Assembly: GCA_963784195.1 (NCBI GenBank)
Contig: CAWARA010000027.1
Location: 1-64,000 of the forward strand
From: CAVQAH01 sp963784195
GTDB taxonomy: Bacteria; Acidobacteriota; Vicinamibacteria; Vicinamibacterales; 2-12-FULL-66-21
DNA length: 64,000 nucleotides
Reading direction: 5' to 3'
Positions 28,736 to 37,305 of the stretch are shown here, piece after piece. The notes under the pieces are model-generated. The model was not told the origin of the DNA and did no database searches. It was given only the letters and a program-made list of their open reading frames with translations. Both the position numbers and the translations under genes were made by a program. How positions within the stretch are numbered: position 1 is the first letter of the stretch; every line of letters begins with the position of its first letter.

Positions 28736-28999
28736 TTACGCGGTCTCGACGGGATGGACCGAGATAACGCGGCCGGCGCGGCCGTGATCCTCGAACTTCA
28801 CACGCCCGCCGATTTTCGCAAACAGCGTGTCGTCTTTGCCGAGACCGACATTGAGGCCCGGCTTGAAGCGGCGGCCGCGCTGACGCACGAGGATCGATCC
28901 GCCCGTCACGACGTTGCCATCGAACCGTTTGACGCCGAGACGCTGTGAGTTGCTGTCGCGCCCGTTACGAGAGCTGCCTTGTCCTTTTTTATGAGCCAT
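28736..28999 (-). CDS. rpmA: 50S ribosomal protein L27
   Basis: An 87-aa ribosomal protein beginning MAHKKGQGSSRNGRDSNSQR with the conserved GVKRFDGNVVTGGSILVRQRG and GKDDTLFAKIGG. The N-terminus starts with the mature-type MAHKKG sequence and has no cleaved Firmicute-style extension. Between it and rplU lies a 7-bp tandem array. Confidence 0.97.
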   Translation of the reverse strand: MAHKKGQGSSRNGRDSNSQRLGVKRFDGNVVTGGSILVRQRGRRFKPGLNVGLGKDDTLFAKIGGRVKFEDHGRAGRVISVHPVETA

Positions 29000-29005
29000 G
29001 GTTCT

Positions 29006-29040
29006 TAGGAGCTAGAAGCTAGGAGCTAGGAGCTAGGAGT
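29006..29040. repeat. Heptamer tandem array, unit TAGGAGC, between rplU and rpmA
   Basis: Five consecutive 7-bp units (TAGGAGC, TAGAAGC, TAGGAGC, TAGGAGC, TAGGAGT). It fills the 40-bp gap of a ribosomal protein operon and ends at the rplU stop. Read on the coding (minus) strand it is GCTCCTA repeats. Confidence 0.85.
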
Positions 29041-29354
29041 TAGATAAGGATGTCCTTCACGCGGATGCGCGTCAGCGTGCTCCGGTGCCCTTTGGTCCGG
29101 CGCATGCCCTTGCGGCGCTTCTTCTTGAAGACGCGAATCTTCGGGCCGCGCGCCTCGCCATCGATAACGCCAACCACCTTGACGTTGGCCACGTAGGGAG
29201 AGCCGGCGAGCACTTCGCCGCCGTCCTTCTCGAGGACCAGCACCTGGTCGATGGTCACCTCGTCGCCCGCATTGAGGTTCACGCGGTCAACGGTGATCAC
29301 ATCGCCGGGCGCAACCTTGACCTGCCGGCCCCCGCTCTGAATGATTGCGAACAC
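29040..29354 (-). CDS. rplU: 50S ribosomal protein L21
   Basis: A 104-aa ribosomal protein. The GTG start at 29354 is chosen because GGAGG lies 8 nt upstream and the protein then begins VFAIIQSGGRQVKVAPGD as in the family; longer frames are not supported. The end shows the conserved KKKRRKGMRRTKGHRSTLT and IRVKDI. It heads the rplU-rpmA-obgE-nadD-rsfS group on the minus strand. Confidence 0.96.
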   Translation of the reverse strand: MFAIIQSGGRQVKVAPGDVITVDRVNLNAGDEVTIDQVLVLEKDGGEVLAGSPYVANVKVVGVIDGEARGPKIRVFKKKRRKGMRRTKGHRSTLTRIRVKDILI

Positions 29355-29457
29355 GGTCGAATCCTCCGTCCGGGCCCACACGACGGACCTCGGGCTCTGT
29401 GCCAAAAGAATTAGGATATCACGGATGGGTCCGGGGGGACCAGACACGAGGGGCCCG

Positions 29458-29507
29458 GTCCGGCTAGAGCCGGACGCTACGTTGGGAAGGTTCGGCTAAT
29501 GCCGGAC
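29458..29507. repeat. Paired palindromes of the CGGCT..AGCCG type
   Basis: GTCCGGCTAGAGCCGGAC (29458-29475) is perfect; a second degraded copy (GTTCGGCTAATGCCGGAC) ends at 29507. They sit between rplU and the end of the predicted lipoprotein gene and could act as a terminator for the latter. Confidence 0.6.
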
Positions 29508-29508
29508 T

Positions 29509-30325
29509 CTACTTGAGAAGGACCCTTGTTCCGCGGATTTTCTGCGTGCTCAACGCGTTGAGGAAGCTCGGGATGAGCTTATCCATCAGCTCGAAGTAGG
29601 TCGACAGCGCCGGCGTGTTCTGCTGGGCGTTATAGAGCACCTCTTCCCGGAACTGCTCGGAGTAGAGCGTCGCGCCGGTCCGGCCATCGATGAAGATGAA
29701 CTTCGGCGTGAGGATGAATCCCTTGCGCTCCATGTAGGTGCGCACCGGCGTCACTCGGCGGCGGCCGAACTGGTCGTACCACTCACGTTCCTGCATCACC
29801 ATGCCCGCATCCCGGTGCGGCGTGAAGAGGACCGTGCCAGTCACGATCAGCGGATTCTGATATTCCTCTCCGAGCTTCTTCCAGAACGCCACGTCCGCGA
29901 AAATGCTCTGGAAGCGTTCGAGATCTTTTTCGTTCTGAATTCGGCTGCTCGTTGGTGCTCGCCTGCGCGGTCGACTGCTGCCCGTCTGCTGCGCCGCCGG
30001 GCGACGCCGCGACACCGTTCGAATCACCGGGGGCCTGCCCCTGCTTCGCCGCGAGCTCCGCGAGCGGAAGGACTTCGGCTTCGACGACGCGAAGGCTCGA
30101 CTTGCTGCGCAACTGGCTGCGCAGCAGGCGCACCGTCTCGAGATTCGCATCGACGTCGTCGGTGCCGCCGCCCAGGAATCCTGCGACGAGCACGCGCTGG
30201 AATCCCGAGACGTCCATCTTTGGCTGGATGGGTGTTTCGATGGGGATCTCGTAAAAGCTGGTGCAGGCCAGAGACCCGCACAGCACCACGAGACTAGCGA
30301 TCGTTGCGGCGCTTCGTGCGGTCAT
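29509..30325 (-). CDS. Predicted lipoprotein of unknown function, one frameshift
   Basis: About 271 aa after repair. The N-terminus is a lipoprotein signal with lipobox SLACT. The first part (QRVLVAGFLGGGTDDVD, then an Arg/Ser helix) resembles the strand-helix start of periplasmic GNA1162/CsgG-like proteins, though I am not certain of the family. A Gly/Ser/Gln-rich linker follows. The frame breaks near 29940, and removal of one base continues with RIQNEKDLERFQSIF. The C-terminal part (GTVLFTPHRDAGMV, then FILTPKFIFIDGRTGATLY and LIPSFLNALS) is mixed alpha/beta. It overlaps the upstream TPR gene by 32 bp, so the two are co-transcribed. Confidence 0.7.
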
Positions 30326-30650
30326 TGATTTCTTTGAAGAGATCGTAGTTTTGCCGAATCATCAGGTTGTCCGGCTCGAGTTCGACCGCTTTCTCGTACG
30401 CTTTGGCCGCGTTCTCGAAGTCGCCCTGCTGCTCGTATGCGATCGCCAGGTTGTTCCACGCAGCGGCGTACGTCGGATCGATGTCGACGGCCTTCTGCCA
30501 GCGATACGCAGCTTCTTTCCAGAGTTGATTCTGAGCCATCCGGATGCCGAACTCGACCTGGCTCTTCGCTTCCGACCGGGCGTCGCGCGCGTACGCCGCC
30601 GACGCGGACACGAGAAGGGCCGCCGAGACGACGATAGCCCTGAATACCAT
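30294..30650 (-). CDS. Small secreted TPR protein
   Basis: A 118-aa protein with a signal peptide (MVFRAIVVSAALLVSASAAYA) and two tetratricopeptide repeats (QLWKEAAYRWQKAVDIDPTY and AAWNNLAIAYEQQGDFENAA with AKAYEKAVELEPDN). ATG at 30650 is chosen to give the signal peptide. It probably scaffolds a periplasmic complex with the lipoprotein encoded downstream, whose start lies within the end of this gene. Confidence 0.8.
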   Translation of the reverse strand: MVFRAIVVSAALLVSASAAYARDARSEAKSQVEFGIRMAQNQLWKEAAYRWQKAVDIDPTYAAAWNNLAIAYEQQGDFENAAKAYEKAVELEPDNLMIRQNYDLFKEINDRTKRRNDR

Positions 30651-30958
30651 GATGCTTGGGACCACTATAGCACCGCACCGGAAAGTGGCAAGTGGATTCC
30701 GAGAAGGATTTGGCAGCAATGGGTGTACCAGCGGCTGAGGCCTCCCAGGACGTGGCGCGCCTATCGGAATCCTGCGCAAATCCGTAATTCGGCGACGGTC
30801 ATCCGTAAGTCCAAAGTCAGACAGTATTGTGGATTGGTAAACATGAGGCTCCTATACTATGGACAGAGGGCCGAGCCGCAGTGCTGCGATGCAGCCGCTT
30901 GCGGTGCGGCCCTTTTTGTTCGCGCGCCGCCTGGCTGGGTCGCCGACGAGGTTGCCGG
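30651..30958. other. Divergent intergenic region, 308 bp, upstream of dprA
   Basis: No gene is supported. The right part carries a TATACT hexamer (30853-30858) and, just after it, a strong hairpin with a T5 tail. Promoters for the TPR-lipoprotein pair (minus) and for dprA-topA (plus) should lie here. Confidence 0.45.
30867..30917 (+). terminator. Hairpin with T-tract: attenuator, terminator or tiny RNA ahead of dprA
   Basis: AGGGCCG (30867-30873) pairs perfectly with CGGCCCT (30907-30913), with an inner CCGCA/TGCGG stem and a T5 run at 30913-30917. It begins about 10 nt after a TATACT -10-like hexamer, so a transcript started there would fold at once. It ends 42 bp before dprA. No plus-strand gene lies upstream, which argues for a leader attenuator or a short RNA. 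Confidence 0.5.
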
Positions 30959-32034
30959 ATGGATCTGCAATCCGTGGTGGCGGTGTCGATGCTCCCGGTC
31001 TCGCGACTACGAGCCGCGGCTCTGTTCAAGGAAGCCTGTCTCGACCCGCCCGCTGACATCCTCGAGGCCATCCTCTTCGGCTGCCGGATCCCGTCCACGG
31101 AATGGCGAGTATTGGCCGCGGTCGCGCGTGACCGCGCGTCGCTCGCCTTGACGCTCGCAGGTCGGTCGGGGATGATGCCGGTCTCGCTGCTGGACGAGCG
31201 CTATCCCGCCCTGCTCAGCGTCACCGTCGATCCACCGCCAGTCCTGTGGGTTCAGGGGCAGGCCGAGCTGCTCAGCAGACCAAGCGTCGCGGTCGTCGGA
31301 TCGCGCGCAGCCACGCCTTATGCGTTGGAAGTTGCGGCACGGCTCGGGGAAGAGCTCGCGCAGAGAGGGATAGTTGTGGCCAGCGGATTGGCCCGGGGCG
31401 TCGACTCAGCCGCCCATCGGGGCTGCCTGGTTGGCAAGGGCCCCACGACAGCAGTGCTCGGATCGGGCCTCGATCGCATCTATCCGGCCGAGCATCGAGA
31501 ATTAGCTGTAACTATCAGTAAAACATGGCGCCTTAGTTAGCGAGCTCGGGCCCGGGTGCCGAGCCCTTGCCGGAGCACTTTCCGCTCCGTAACCGTATCA
31601 TCAGCGGGATCTCGCTGGCCGTGGTGGTCGTCGAAGCCTCCGAGAAGAGCGGGTCGCTCATCACGGCCCGGTGCGCGCTGGAGCAGGGCCGTGACGTGTT
31701 GGCTGTGCCCGGAAGCGTGCTGTCGGGGCGGAACCGCGGATCGCACAGCCTATTAAAGGATGGAGCAAAGGTCGTTGAGACTGCTGACGATATTCTTGAG
31801 GAGCTCGGCTGGGCTTCCGGGCCTTCGAAGGCCAATTGTTGGTCTAAATATATGACAACAGACCCTTTGCTGGTCAGGATGGAGCCCGGCGAGGTCTACA
31901 GGCTGGAAGATTTGATGGTGTTGACGGGCACGTCCGGCCCCAAACTGCTAGCTCGCCTCACCGAGCTCGAGTTGAATGGGTTCGTGATCGGGGTTGGCGG
32001 CGTCGGGTTTGCGAGGGTAGCCCGCTCTGGCTGA
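30959..32034 (+). CDS. dprA: DNA-processing protein DprA, two frameshifts
   Basis: Loads RecA on incoming single-stranded DNA during transformation, about 357 aa after repair. ATG at 30959 gives MDLQSVVAVSMLP. The Rossmann-like core has LDERYPALLSVTVDPPPVLWVQG, VAVVGSRAATPYALEVA, VVASGLARGVDSAAHRG and VLGSGLDRIYPAEHREL. Frames break in the AAAA run near 31525 and near 31560. Removing one base at each gives KHGALVSELGPG and PLPEHFPLRNRIISG, the expected continuation. The C-terminal winged helix (YRLEDLMVLTGTSGPKLLARL) is present. It is followed by topA, trmFO and xerC, a conserved gene order. Confidence 0.92.
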
Positions 32035-32074
32035 TTCGATAGACCGAAAGGCGTCTGATAACGTTAGGTTGGTT

Positions 32075-34510
32075 ATGGCCAAGGCACTGGTGGTGGTCGA
32101 ATCGCCCGCAAAGGCGAAGACGATCAATAAATATCTGGGCAAGAACTACAAGGTCGTCGCCTCGATGGGCCACGTCCGCGATCTGCCCAAAAGCAAGCTC
32201 GGTGTGGACGTCGAGGATGGGTTCGAGCCGTCGTACGAAGTCATCGCGAGTCGCAAGAAGGTCCTCAAGGAACTGAAGGATGCTGCGAAGGACGCGTCCG
32301 AGATCTTTGTGGCGACCGACCCCGATCGCGAAGGGGAAGCGATTGGATGGCACCTGGCGGAAGAGCTCGGCAGCGGTAATCGCAAGAAGATCCGCCGCCT
32401 GATGTTCAACGAGATCACGAAGAAGGGCGTGCTGGCGGCGCTCGACAAACCGACGACGATCAACAAGCAGATGGTCGACGCCCAGCAGGCGCGTCGCGTG
32501 CTCGATCGTCTGGTCGGCTACAAGATCAGCCCGCTGCTCTGGGACAAGGTTCGCCGCGGGTTGAGCGCCGGCCGCGTGCAGTCGGTCGCGCTGAAGCTCG
32601 TGTGCGATCGCGAGCGGGAGATTCTCGCCTTCGTTCCGGAAGAGTACTGGAACATGACGGCGCGGCTCGCTGGCGCCGTGCCGCCAGAGTTCGACGCTCG
32701 TCTCCTCAAGCGCGACGGCTCCAACATCAAGGTTGGCAACGAGACAGAAGCCAACGAAGTGCTCGCCGATCTGAAGTCGGCAGAGTGGATCGTCAGCTCG
32801 GTGACGACGAAAGAGCGCAAGAAGAGCGCGGTTCCGCCGTTCATTACGAGCAAGCTGCAGCAGGCTGCGCGCTTCCCGGTCAAGAAGACGATGATGATCG
32901 CGCAGCAGCTCTACGAGGGGATCGAGCTCCCCGGTGAGGGCGCCGTCGGTCTGATCACCTACATGCGAACCGATTCGACGCGTGTGGCCGATCAGGCGCT
33001 CACGGAGGTCCGCGAGTTCATCGGGCAGCGCTACGGCGCTGACTACGTGCCCGAGAAGCCGAACTACTATCGCGCCAAGGCCGATGCGCAGGACGCGCAC
33101 GAAGCGATTCGCCCGACCTCGTTGCAGTATCACCCGGACGACATTCGCCCGCACCTGACGCCGGACCAGTACTATCTGTATCGTCTGATCTGGAACCGAT
33201 TTGTGGCGTCGCAGATGCCCCCGGCGACCTTCGACGAAACCACGGTCGACATCGAGGCGTCACGCTACTTGTTCCGGGCGAAGGGCTCGGTGCCGAAGTT
33301 CGCGGGCTGGATGATCGTCTACAACCAGGAAGCCGCGCTGGCGCCGGAACAGCCGCGAGGCGGGCTCGGGCCCGACGCAACGACCACCGACGATGACGAC
33401 GCGGCGAGCGTGCTGCCGGTGCTGGCGGAAGGCGATCGGCTCGATCTGAAGGAGCTTCGTCCGGAGCAGAAGTTCACGCAGCCGCCGCCCCGCTACACGG
33501 AAGCGACGCTGGTGAAGGCGCTCGAAGAGAACGGCATCGGCCGTCCCAGCACCTATGCCTCGATCATCGGCGTCATCCAGGCGCGCGAATACGTCAACAA
33601 GATCGAAAGCCGCTTCAAGCCCACGCTGCTGGGCATGATGCTTGTCGAGAAACTGCTCTCTCCGGCGTTCGACGACATCCTCGACGTGGAGTACACGCGC
33701 AACCTCGAGGAGGATCTCGACAAGATCGAAGCCGGGGAGGAGAACTACGAGTCCACGCTGTCGAGCTTCTACAAGAAGTTCCAGAAAGACCTGAAGCGCG
33801 CGGCGAAGGAGATGATCAACCTCAAGGAGGGCGTCGAGCCGGATCCGCCAGTCACGTGCGACAAGTGCGGATCGCCGATGGTCATCAAGTCCGGCAAGTT
33901 CGGCCTCTTCCTCGCGTGCAGCGCCTACCCGGAGTGCGAGAACACGCGCGAACTGGAAACGCCGGAGCCCGGCGCCGAAGGCGAGATCGAAGAGGCCTGC
34001 GAAAATTGCGGGAAGCCCATGGCCATCAAGCGCGGCCGCTTCGGCCAGTTCCTGGCCTGCACGGGCTATCCGGAGTGCAAGACGACACGCAAGCTGATCG
34101 CGACCAAGCAGGGCCTGACCGCGGCGAAGCCCGACCAGATGCTCGACGAGAAGTGCCCGAAGTGCGACTCGAACCTGGTGCTCAAGCACGGGCGCTTCGG
34201 CGAGTTCACCGCGTGCAGCAACTATCCCAACTGCAAGTACGTGAAGCAGAAGTCAACCGGTGTTGCCTGTCCCAAGGACAGCGGCGACATCGTCGAAAAG
34301 AAATCGCGGCGCGGAAAGGTGTTCTACGGCTGCGCCAACTACCCTGACTGCGACTTCACGCTCTGGAAGAAACCGGTGGCGGAGAAGTGCCCGGACTGCG
34401 GCGCGCCGTTCCTCGTCGAGCGGATCACGAAGCGTCACGGCCGTCAGCTGATCTGCAACAACGAAGAGTGCAAATACGCGCGCGAGGCTGAGGAATTGGC
34501 GACGGCTTAA
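32075..34510 (+). CDS. topA: DNA topoisomerase I
   Basis: Type IA topoisomerase relaxing negative supercoils, about 811 aa from ATG at 32075. The Toprim part reads ALVVVESPAKAKTINKYLG with ATDPDREGEAIGWHL. The catalytic Tyr is in TYMRTDSTRV. Other marks are QDAHEAIRPTS and NGIGRPSTYASIIG. The C-terminus carries five Cys-rich zinc-ribbon units (CDKCGSPMVIKSGKFGLFL, CENCGKPMAIKRGRFGQFL, CPKCDSNLVLKHGRFGEFT, CPKDSGDIVEKKSRRGKVF, CPDCGAPFLVERITKRHG). The fourth lacks the second Cys of its CxxC. The gene is intact and follows dprA by 40 bp. Confidence 0.97.
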   Translation: MAKALVVVESPAKAKTINKYLGKNYKVVASMGHVRDLPKSKLGVDVEDGFEPSYEVIASRKKVLKELKDAAKDASEIFVATDPDREGEAIGWHLAEELGSGNRKKIRRLMFNEITKKGVLAALDKPTTINKQMVDAQQARRVLDRLVGYKISPLLWDKVRRGLSAGRVQSVALKLVCDREREILAFVPEEYWNMTARLAGAVPPEFDARLLKRDGSNIKVGNETEANEVLADLKSAEWIVSSVTTKERKKSAVPPFITSKLQQAARFPVKKTMMIAQQLYEGIELPGEGAVGLITYMRTDSTRVADQALTEVREFIGQRYGADYVPEKPNYYRAKADAQDAHEAIRPTSLQYHPDDIRPHLTPDQYYLYRLIWNRFVASQMPPATFDETTVDIEASRYLFRAKGSVPKFAGWMIVYNQEAALAPEQPRGGLGPDATTTDDDDAASVLPVLAEGDRLDLKELRPEQKFTQPPPRYTEATLVKALEENGIGRPSTYASIIGVIQAREYVNKIESRFKPTLLGMMLVEKLLSPAFDDILDVEYTRNLEEDLDKIEAGEENYESTLSSFYKKFQKDLKRAAKEMINLKEGVEPDPPVTCDKCGSPMVIKSGKFGLFLACSAYPECENTRELETPEPGAEGEIEEACENCGKPMAIKRGRFGQFLACTGYPECKTTRKLIATKQGLTAAKPDQMLDEKCPKCDSNLVLKHGRFGEFTACSNYPNCKYVKQKSTGVACPKDSGDIVEKKSRRGKVFYGCANYPDCDFTLWKKPVAEKCPDCGAPFLVERITKRHGRQLICNNEECKYAREAEELATA

Positions 34511-34512
34511 CG

Positions 34513-34552
34513 TGCGCACTTGCGCACTCGCGCACTCGCGCACTCGCGCACT
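34513..34552. repeat. Octamer tandem array, unit YGCGCACT, 5 copies
   Basis: Five 8-bp units (TGCGCACT x2, CGCGCACT x3) filling the 50-bp gap between topA and trmFO. The spacing is 8 rather than 7, but the form and placement match the other spacer arrays. Confidence 0.85.
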
Positions 34553-34560
34553 TATGTATT

Positions 34561-36003
34561 GTGACAATCATTGGCGGCGGGCTGGCTGGCAGCGAGGCTG
34601 CGTGGCAGGCTGCGGGGCTTGGCGTCCGCGTGGTTCTGCACGAGATGCGGCCGGTGCGCGCGACGGCGGTGCACAAGTCCGATCGCCTGGCGGAACTCGT
34701 CTGCAGCAATTCCTTTCGCGGCGACAAGCTCGATAACGCCGTCGGCCTGCTGAAAGAAGAGATGCGCCGACTCGGGTCGCTGGTCATGAAGGCGGCCGAT
34801 CAGGCGAGGGTGCCGGCGGGAGCCGCGCTTGCCGTCGATCGTGAGGTCTTCTCAACCGTGGTCACGCGCGCGATCGCCGACCACCCGCTGATCACTGTCA
34901 TCCGCGAAGAAGTGCCGACAGTTCCCGGAACCGATCGGGGTCCGGTGATCGTCGCCACCGGTCCGCTGACCTCCGATGCGCTCTCGCGCGATATCGTCAA
35001 GCTTGTCGGCGAGGAGCATCTGTACTTCTACGACGCGATCAGCCCCATTGTCCTCGCCGAGACGATCGACATGTCGAAAGTGTTTCGCGCGTCGCGGTGG
35101 GGGCGAAGTCTTCGCCGGACGAATGACGAAGCCGACGAACCTGCAACGGTGGAGCAAGCCGGCGCGGCGTGTGGCGTGGATGACGGCGAGGGTGACTATT
35201 TGAACTGCCCGTTCACCGCCGCCGAGTACGCGGTGTTCTACGAGGCACTCATGGGCGCTGAAAAGGCGGCGCTTCACGAGTTCGATTCGGCAAAGTTTTT
35301 CGAAGGCTGCCTGCCGATCGAGGTGATGGCCGCGCGCGGCGTCGACACGCTGCGCTTCGGGCCGATGAAGCCGGTGGGCCTCGTCGATCCGCGGACCGGC
35401 CGCGAGCCCTATGCGGCCGTGCAGCTGCGCCAGGACAACCTGGCCGGCGACCACTTCAGCCTGGTGGGGTTTCAGACGCAGATGAAGTGGGGCGAGCAGG
35501 CGAGGGTCCTGCGGCTCATTCCCGGGCTGGAGAACGCCGAGTTCGTAAGGTTCGGCATGATCCATCGCAACACGTACATCAACGGCCCGACCGTGTTGCA
35601 CGAGACCTGGCAGACGCGGTCGAACGAGGCGCTGTTCTTTGCCGGGCAGATCTCCGGTGTCGAGGGATACGTCGAGTCTGCGGCGTCGGGTCTGATCGCC
35701 GGGCGCAACGCCGCGGCGCAGGTGCTCGGTCAGCCGCTTCGTGTTCCGCCACGCACCACAGCGATTGGCGCGCTGGGATATTACGTGTCGCACGCCAACC
35801 CGCGTTACTACCAGCCATCCAACATCACCTTTGGCATCATTCCGCCGGTCGCGTCCGAACTGGTGAAGTCCAAACGGACAACCAGACAGGACGGCAGCCG
35901 CCTGACGATGAAGGACGCGCGGAAGGTCGCGACGTCGGCACGCGCGCTTCACGACCTGGAGAAGTGGATCGCCACCGCCGACGAGCACTCGGTGATCGGA
36001 TAA
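34561..36003 (+). CDS. trmFO: Methylenetetrahydrofolate-tRNA-(uracil-5-)-methyltransferase
   Basis: Folate/FAD-dependent enzyme making m5U54 in tRNA, 480 aa. The GTG start gives VTIIGGGLAGSEAAWQAA, the FAD dinucleotide-binding motif. Other family segments are RPVRATAVHKSDRLAELVCSNSF, FYDAISPIVLAETID, GDYLNCPFTAAEYAVFYEAL, FFEGCLPIEVMAARG, LRFGPMKPVGL and ISGVEGYVESAASGLIAG. The gene is intact, 12 bp before xerC, and part of the conserved topA-trmFO-xerC group. Confidence 0.96.
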   Translation: MTIIGGGLAGSEAAWQAAGLGVRVVLHEMRPVRATAVHKSDRLAELVCSNSFRGDKLDNAVGLLKEEMRRLGSLVMKAADQARVPAGAALAVDREVFSTVVTRAIADHPLITVIREEVPTVPGTDRGPVIVATGPLTSDALSRDIVKLVGEEHLYFYDAISPIVLAETIDMSKVFRASRWGRSLRRTNDEADEPATVEQAGAACGVDDGEGDYLNCPFTAAEYAVFYEALMGAEKAALHEFDSAKFFEGCLPIEVMAARGVDTLRFGPMKPVGLVDPRTGREPYAAVQLRQDNLAGDHFSLVGFQTQMKWGEQARVLRLIPGLENAEFVRFGMIHRNTYINGPTVLHETWQTRSNEALFFAGQISGVEGYVESAASGLIAGRNAAAQVLGQPLRVPPRTTAIGALGYYVSHANPRYYQPSNITFGIIPPVASELVKSKRTTRQDGSRLTMKDARKVATSARALHDLEKWIATADEHSVIG

Positions 36004-36015
36004 TAGGATGATCCG

Positions 36016-37125
36016 ATGAAGGAAGCCCTCGAAGAGTTCCTCGAGCACCTCCGCCTCAACGAGAATGCCTCCGTCAACACGGTCCGCGCGTACAACAGCG
36101 ATCTGACGCAGTTCTTTGCGTTTCTGGCAGCACGGACTGGCAGCGCGCCGGAAGCCTCAGGACGCGCCGAGCGCGTCGGAGGGCGCCGCGTCCCGCTCAC
36201 GCCCGCGGACTTCAATCAGCAGAGCATCCGCGAGTTCATGGCCGACTTGCACAAGCGCGGCAACGCGCGGGCGTCCGCAGCGCGCAAGCTCGCCGCCATT
36301 CGCACGTTTGGCCGCTACCTGCGGCGCGAAGGTGTGCTCGAGGGGGATCCGGCGTCGCTCGTCGGGACGCCGAAGCGGGAGGTTCGCCTCCCTGCGCACC
36401 TGGGCGAGGCGGAGATGTCGCGGCTGCTCGAGATGCCGGACATCTCGATGCCGCTCGGCCGCCGCGACCGCGCCATTCTCGAGCTGTTCTACGCATCGGG
36501 TTTGCGCTTGAGCGAGCTCGTCGGGCTCGATCTCGAGGATGTGAATCTGAGCAGCCGTGTCGTGCGCGTGCTCGGGAAAGGCGGGAAGCAGCGGATCGTG
36601 CCGTTCAACCACGCGGCTGAGAGCGCCGTGCGGGCATGGCTCCGGGATCGCGAAGCCATCCGCGGATCGGATCCACGGGACGCGGATGAACGCGGATTGC
36701 GTTCACGGGACGCGGATCAACGCGGATCTCTGGGTTCGCGAGTCCAGAGCCCCGAAGCCCCCGCCTTCGCGCGCGGGCGGATTACGCGCGCGCTTCGGCG
36801 AGGCGGGCGAGTCCCGGCCACGCGGCGGACGCGTCCCCGTTCGTCGCGCGAGCCGTTGTTTCTGAACTACCAGGGCGGTCGGCTCTCCACCCGAAGCGTC
36901 GATCGGCTCGTGAGGAAGTACGTGGCCGCGTGCAGCACACGGTTCGGGATCAGTCCGCACGCGCTCCGCCACTCGTTCGCGACGCACTTGCTGGAGCGCG
37001 GCGCCGATCTTCGCGCGATCCAGGAATTGCTCGGGCACGCGCGCCTAAGCACCACGCAGCGCTACACGCACCTCAACGCCACGCAATTGCTCGAGACGTA
37101 TCGAAAAGCCCACCCGAAAGCCTAG
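36016..37125 (+). CDS. xerC: Tyrosine recombinase XerC-like, with an internal repeat-derived insertion
   Basis: Site-specific recombinase for chromosome dimer resolution, 369 aa, longer than the usual 295-310. The N-terminal SAM-like domain is normal (LEEFLEHLRLNENASVNTVRAY). Catalytic residues are all present: Arg in ASGLRLSELVGLD, Lys in GKGGKQRIVPF, HxxR in HALRHSFATHLLERG, His in LGHARLSTTQRYTH and the Tyr in the same block. Between the Lys and HxxR regions there are about 55-60 extra residues (about 217-276) made of two 30-bp direct DNA repeats and a GC-rich Arg-rich run, inserted in frame. The insertion falls in a loop that is variable in the family. The neighbour order predicts hslV next; instead the accessory block begins here. 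Confidence 0.92.
   Translation: MKEALEEFLEHLRLNENASVNTVRAYNSDLTQFFAFLAARTGSAPEASGRAERVGGRRVPLTPADFNQQSIREFMADLHKRGNARASAARKLAAIRTFGRYLRREGVLEGDPASLVGTPKREVRLPAHLGEAEMSRLLEMPDISMPLGRRDRAILELFYASGLRLSELVGLDLEDVNLSSRVVRVLGKGGKQRIVPFNHAAESAVRAWLRDREAIRGSDPRDADERGLRSRDADQRGSLGSRVQSPEAPAFARGRITRALRRGGRVPATRRTRPRSSREPLFLNYQGGRLSTRSVDRLVRKYVAACSTRFGISPHALRHSFATHLLERGADLRAIQELLGHARLSTTQRYTHLNATQLLETYRKAHPKA
36674..36727. repeat. 30-bp-period direct repeat inside xerC
   Basis: Two 24-bp near-identical copies (36674-36697 and 36704-36727) start with CACGGGACGCGGAT and differ at one position (GAA/CAA). Their period is exactly 30 bp, so each adds 10 codons (DPRDADERGLR-like peptide) without shifting the frame. 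The core GGGACGCGGATGAACGCGG looks like an intergenic repeat rather than coding sequence. Confidence 0.75.
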
Positions 37126-37193
37126 GAGCCGTGGTTCGTGGTCGTATGTCTCGTCGAGCTCGTCACACGCTCCCCCCGACGAACACACGGACG

Positions 37194-37242
37194 ACGAATT
37201 ACGGACCACGGACCACGAACTACGGACCACGGACTACGAAGT
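37194..37242. repeat. Heptamer tandem array, unit ACGGACC/ACGAACT, 7 copies
   Basis: Seven consecutive 7-bp units (ACGAATT, ACGGACC x2, ACGAACT, ACGGACC, ACGGACT, ACGAAGT). A reverse-complement stretch (CCGTGGTTCGTGGTCG, from about 37129) lies 60 bp to the left, so the spacer can form a long imperfect hairpin. The array lies between xerC and the serine hydrolase gene. Confidence 0.85.
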
Positions 37243-37305
37243 CGAGTTCTATAATCTCGCCGTCTGACCACGCGTCCTGATTGGCGCAGGTCGAGGAGCA
37301 CACTC

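Noticed and set aside
36660..36845. xerC as a pseudogene because of the insertion
   Set aside because: The insertion is in frame, all catalytic residues remain in order and the rest of the protein is normal.
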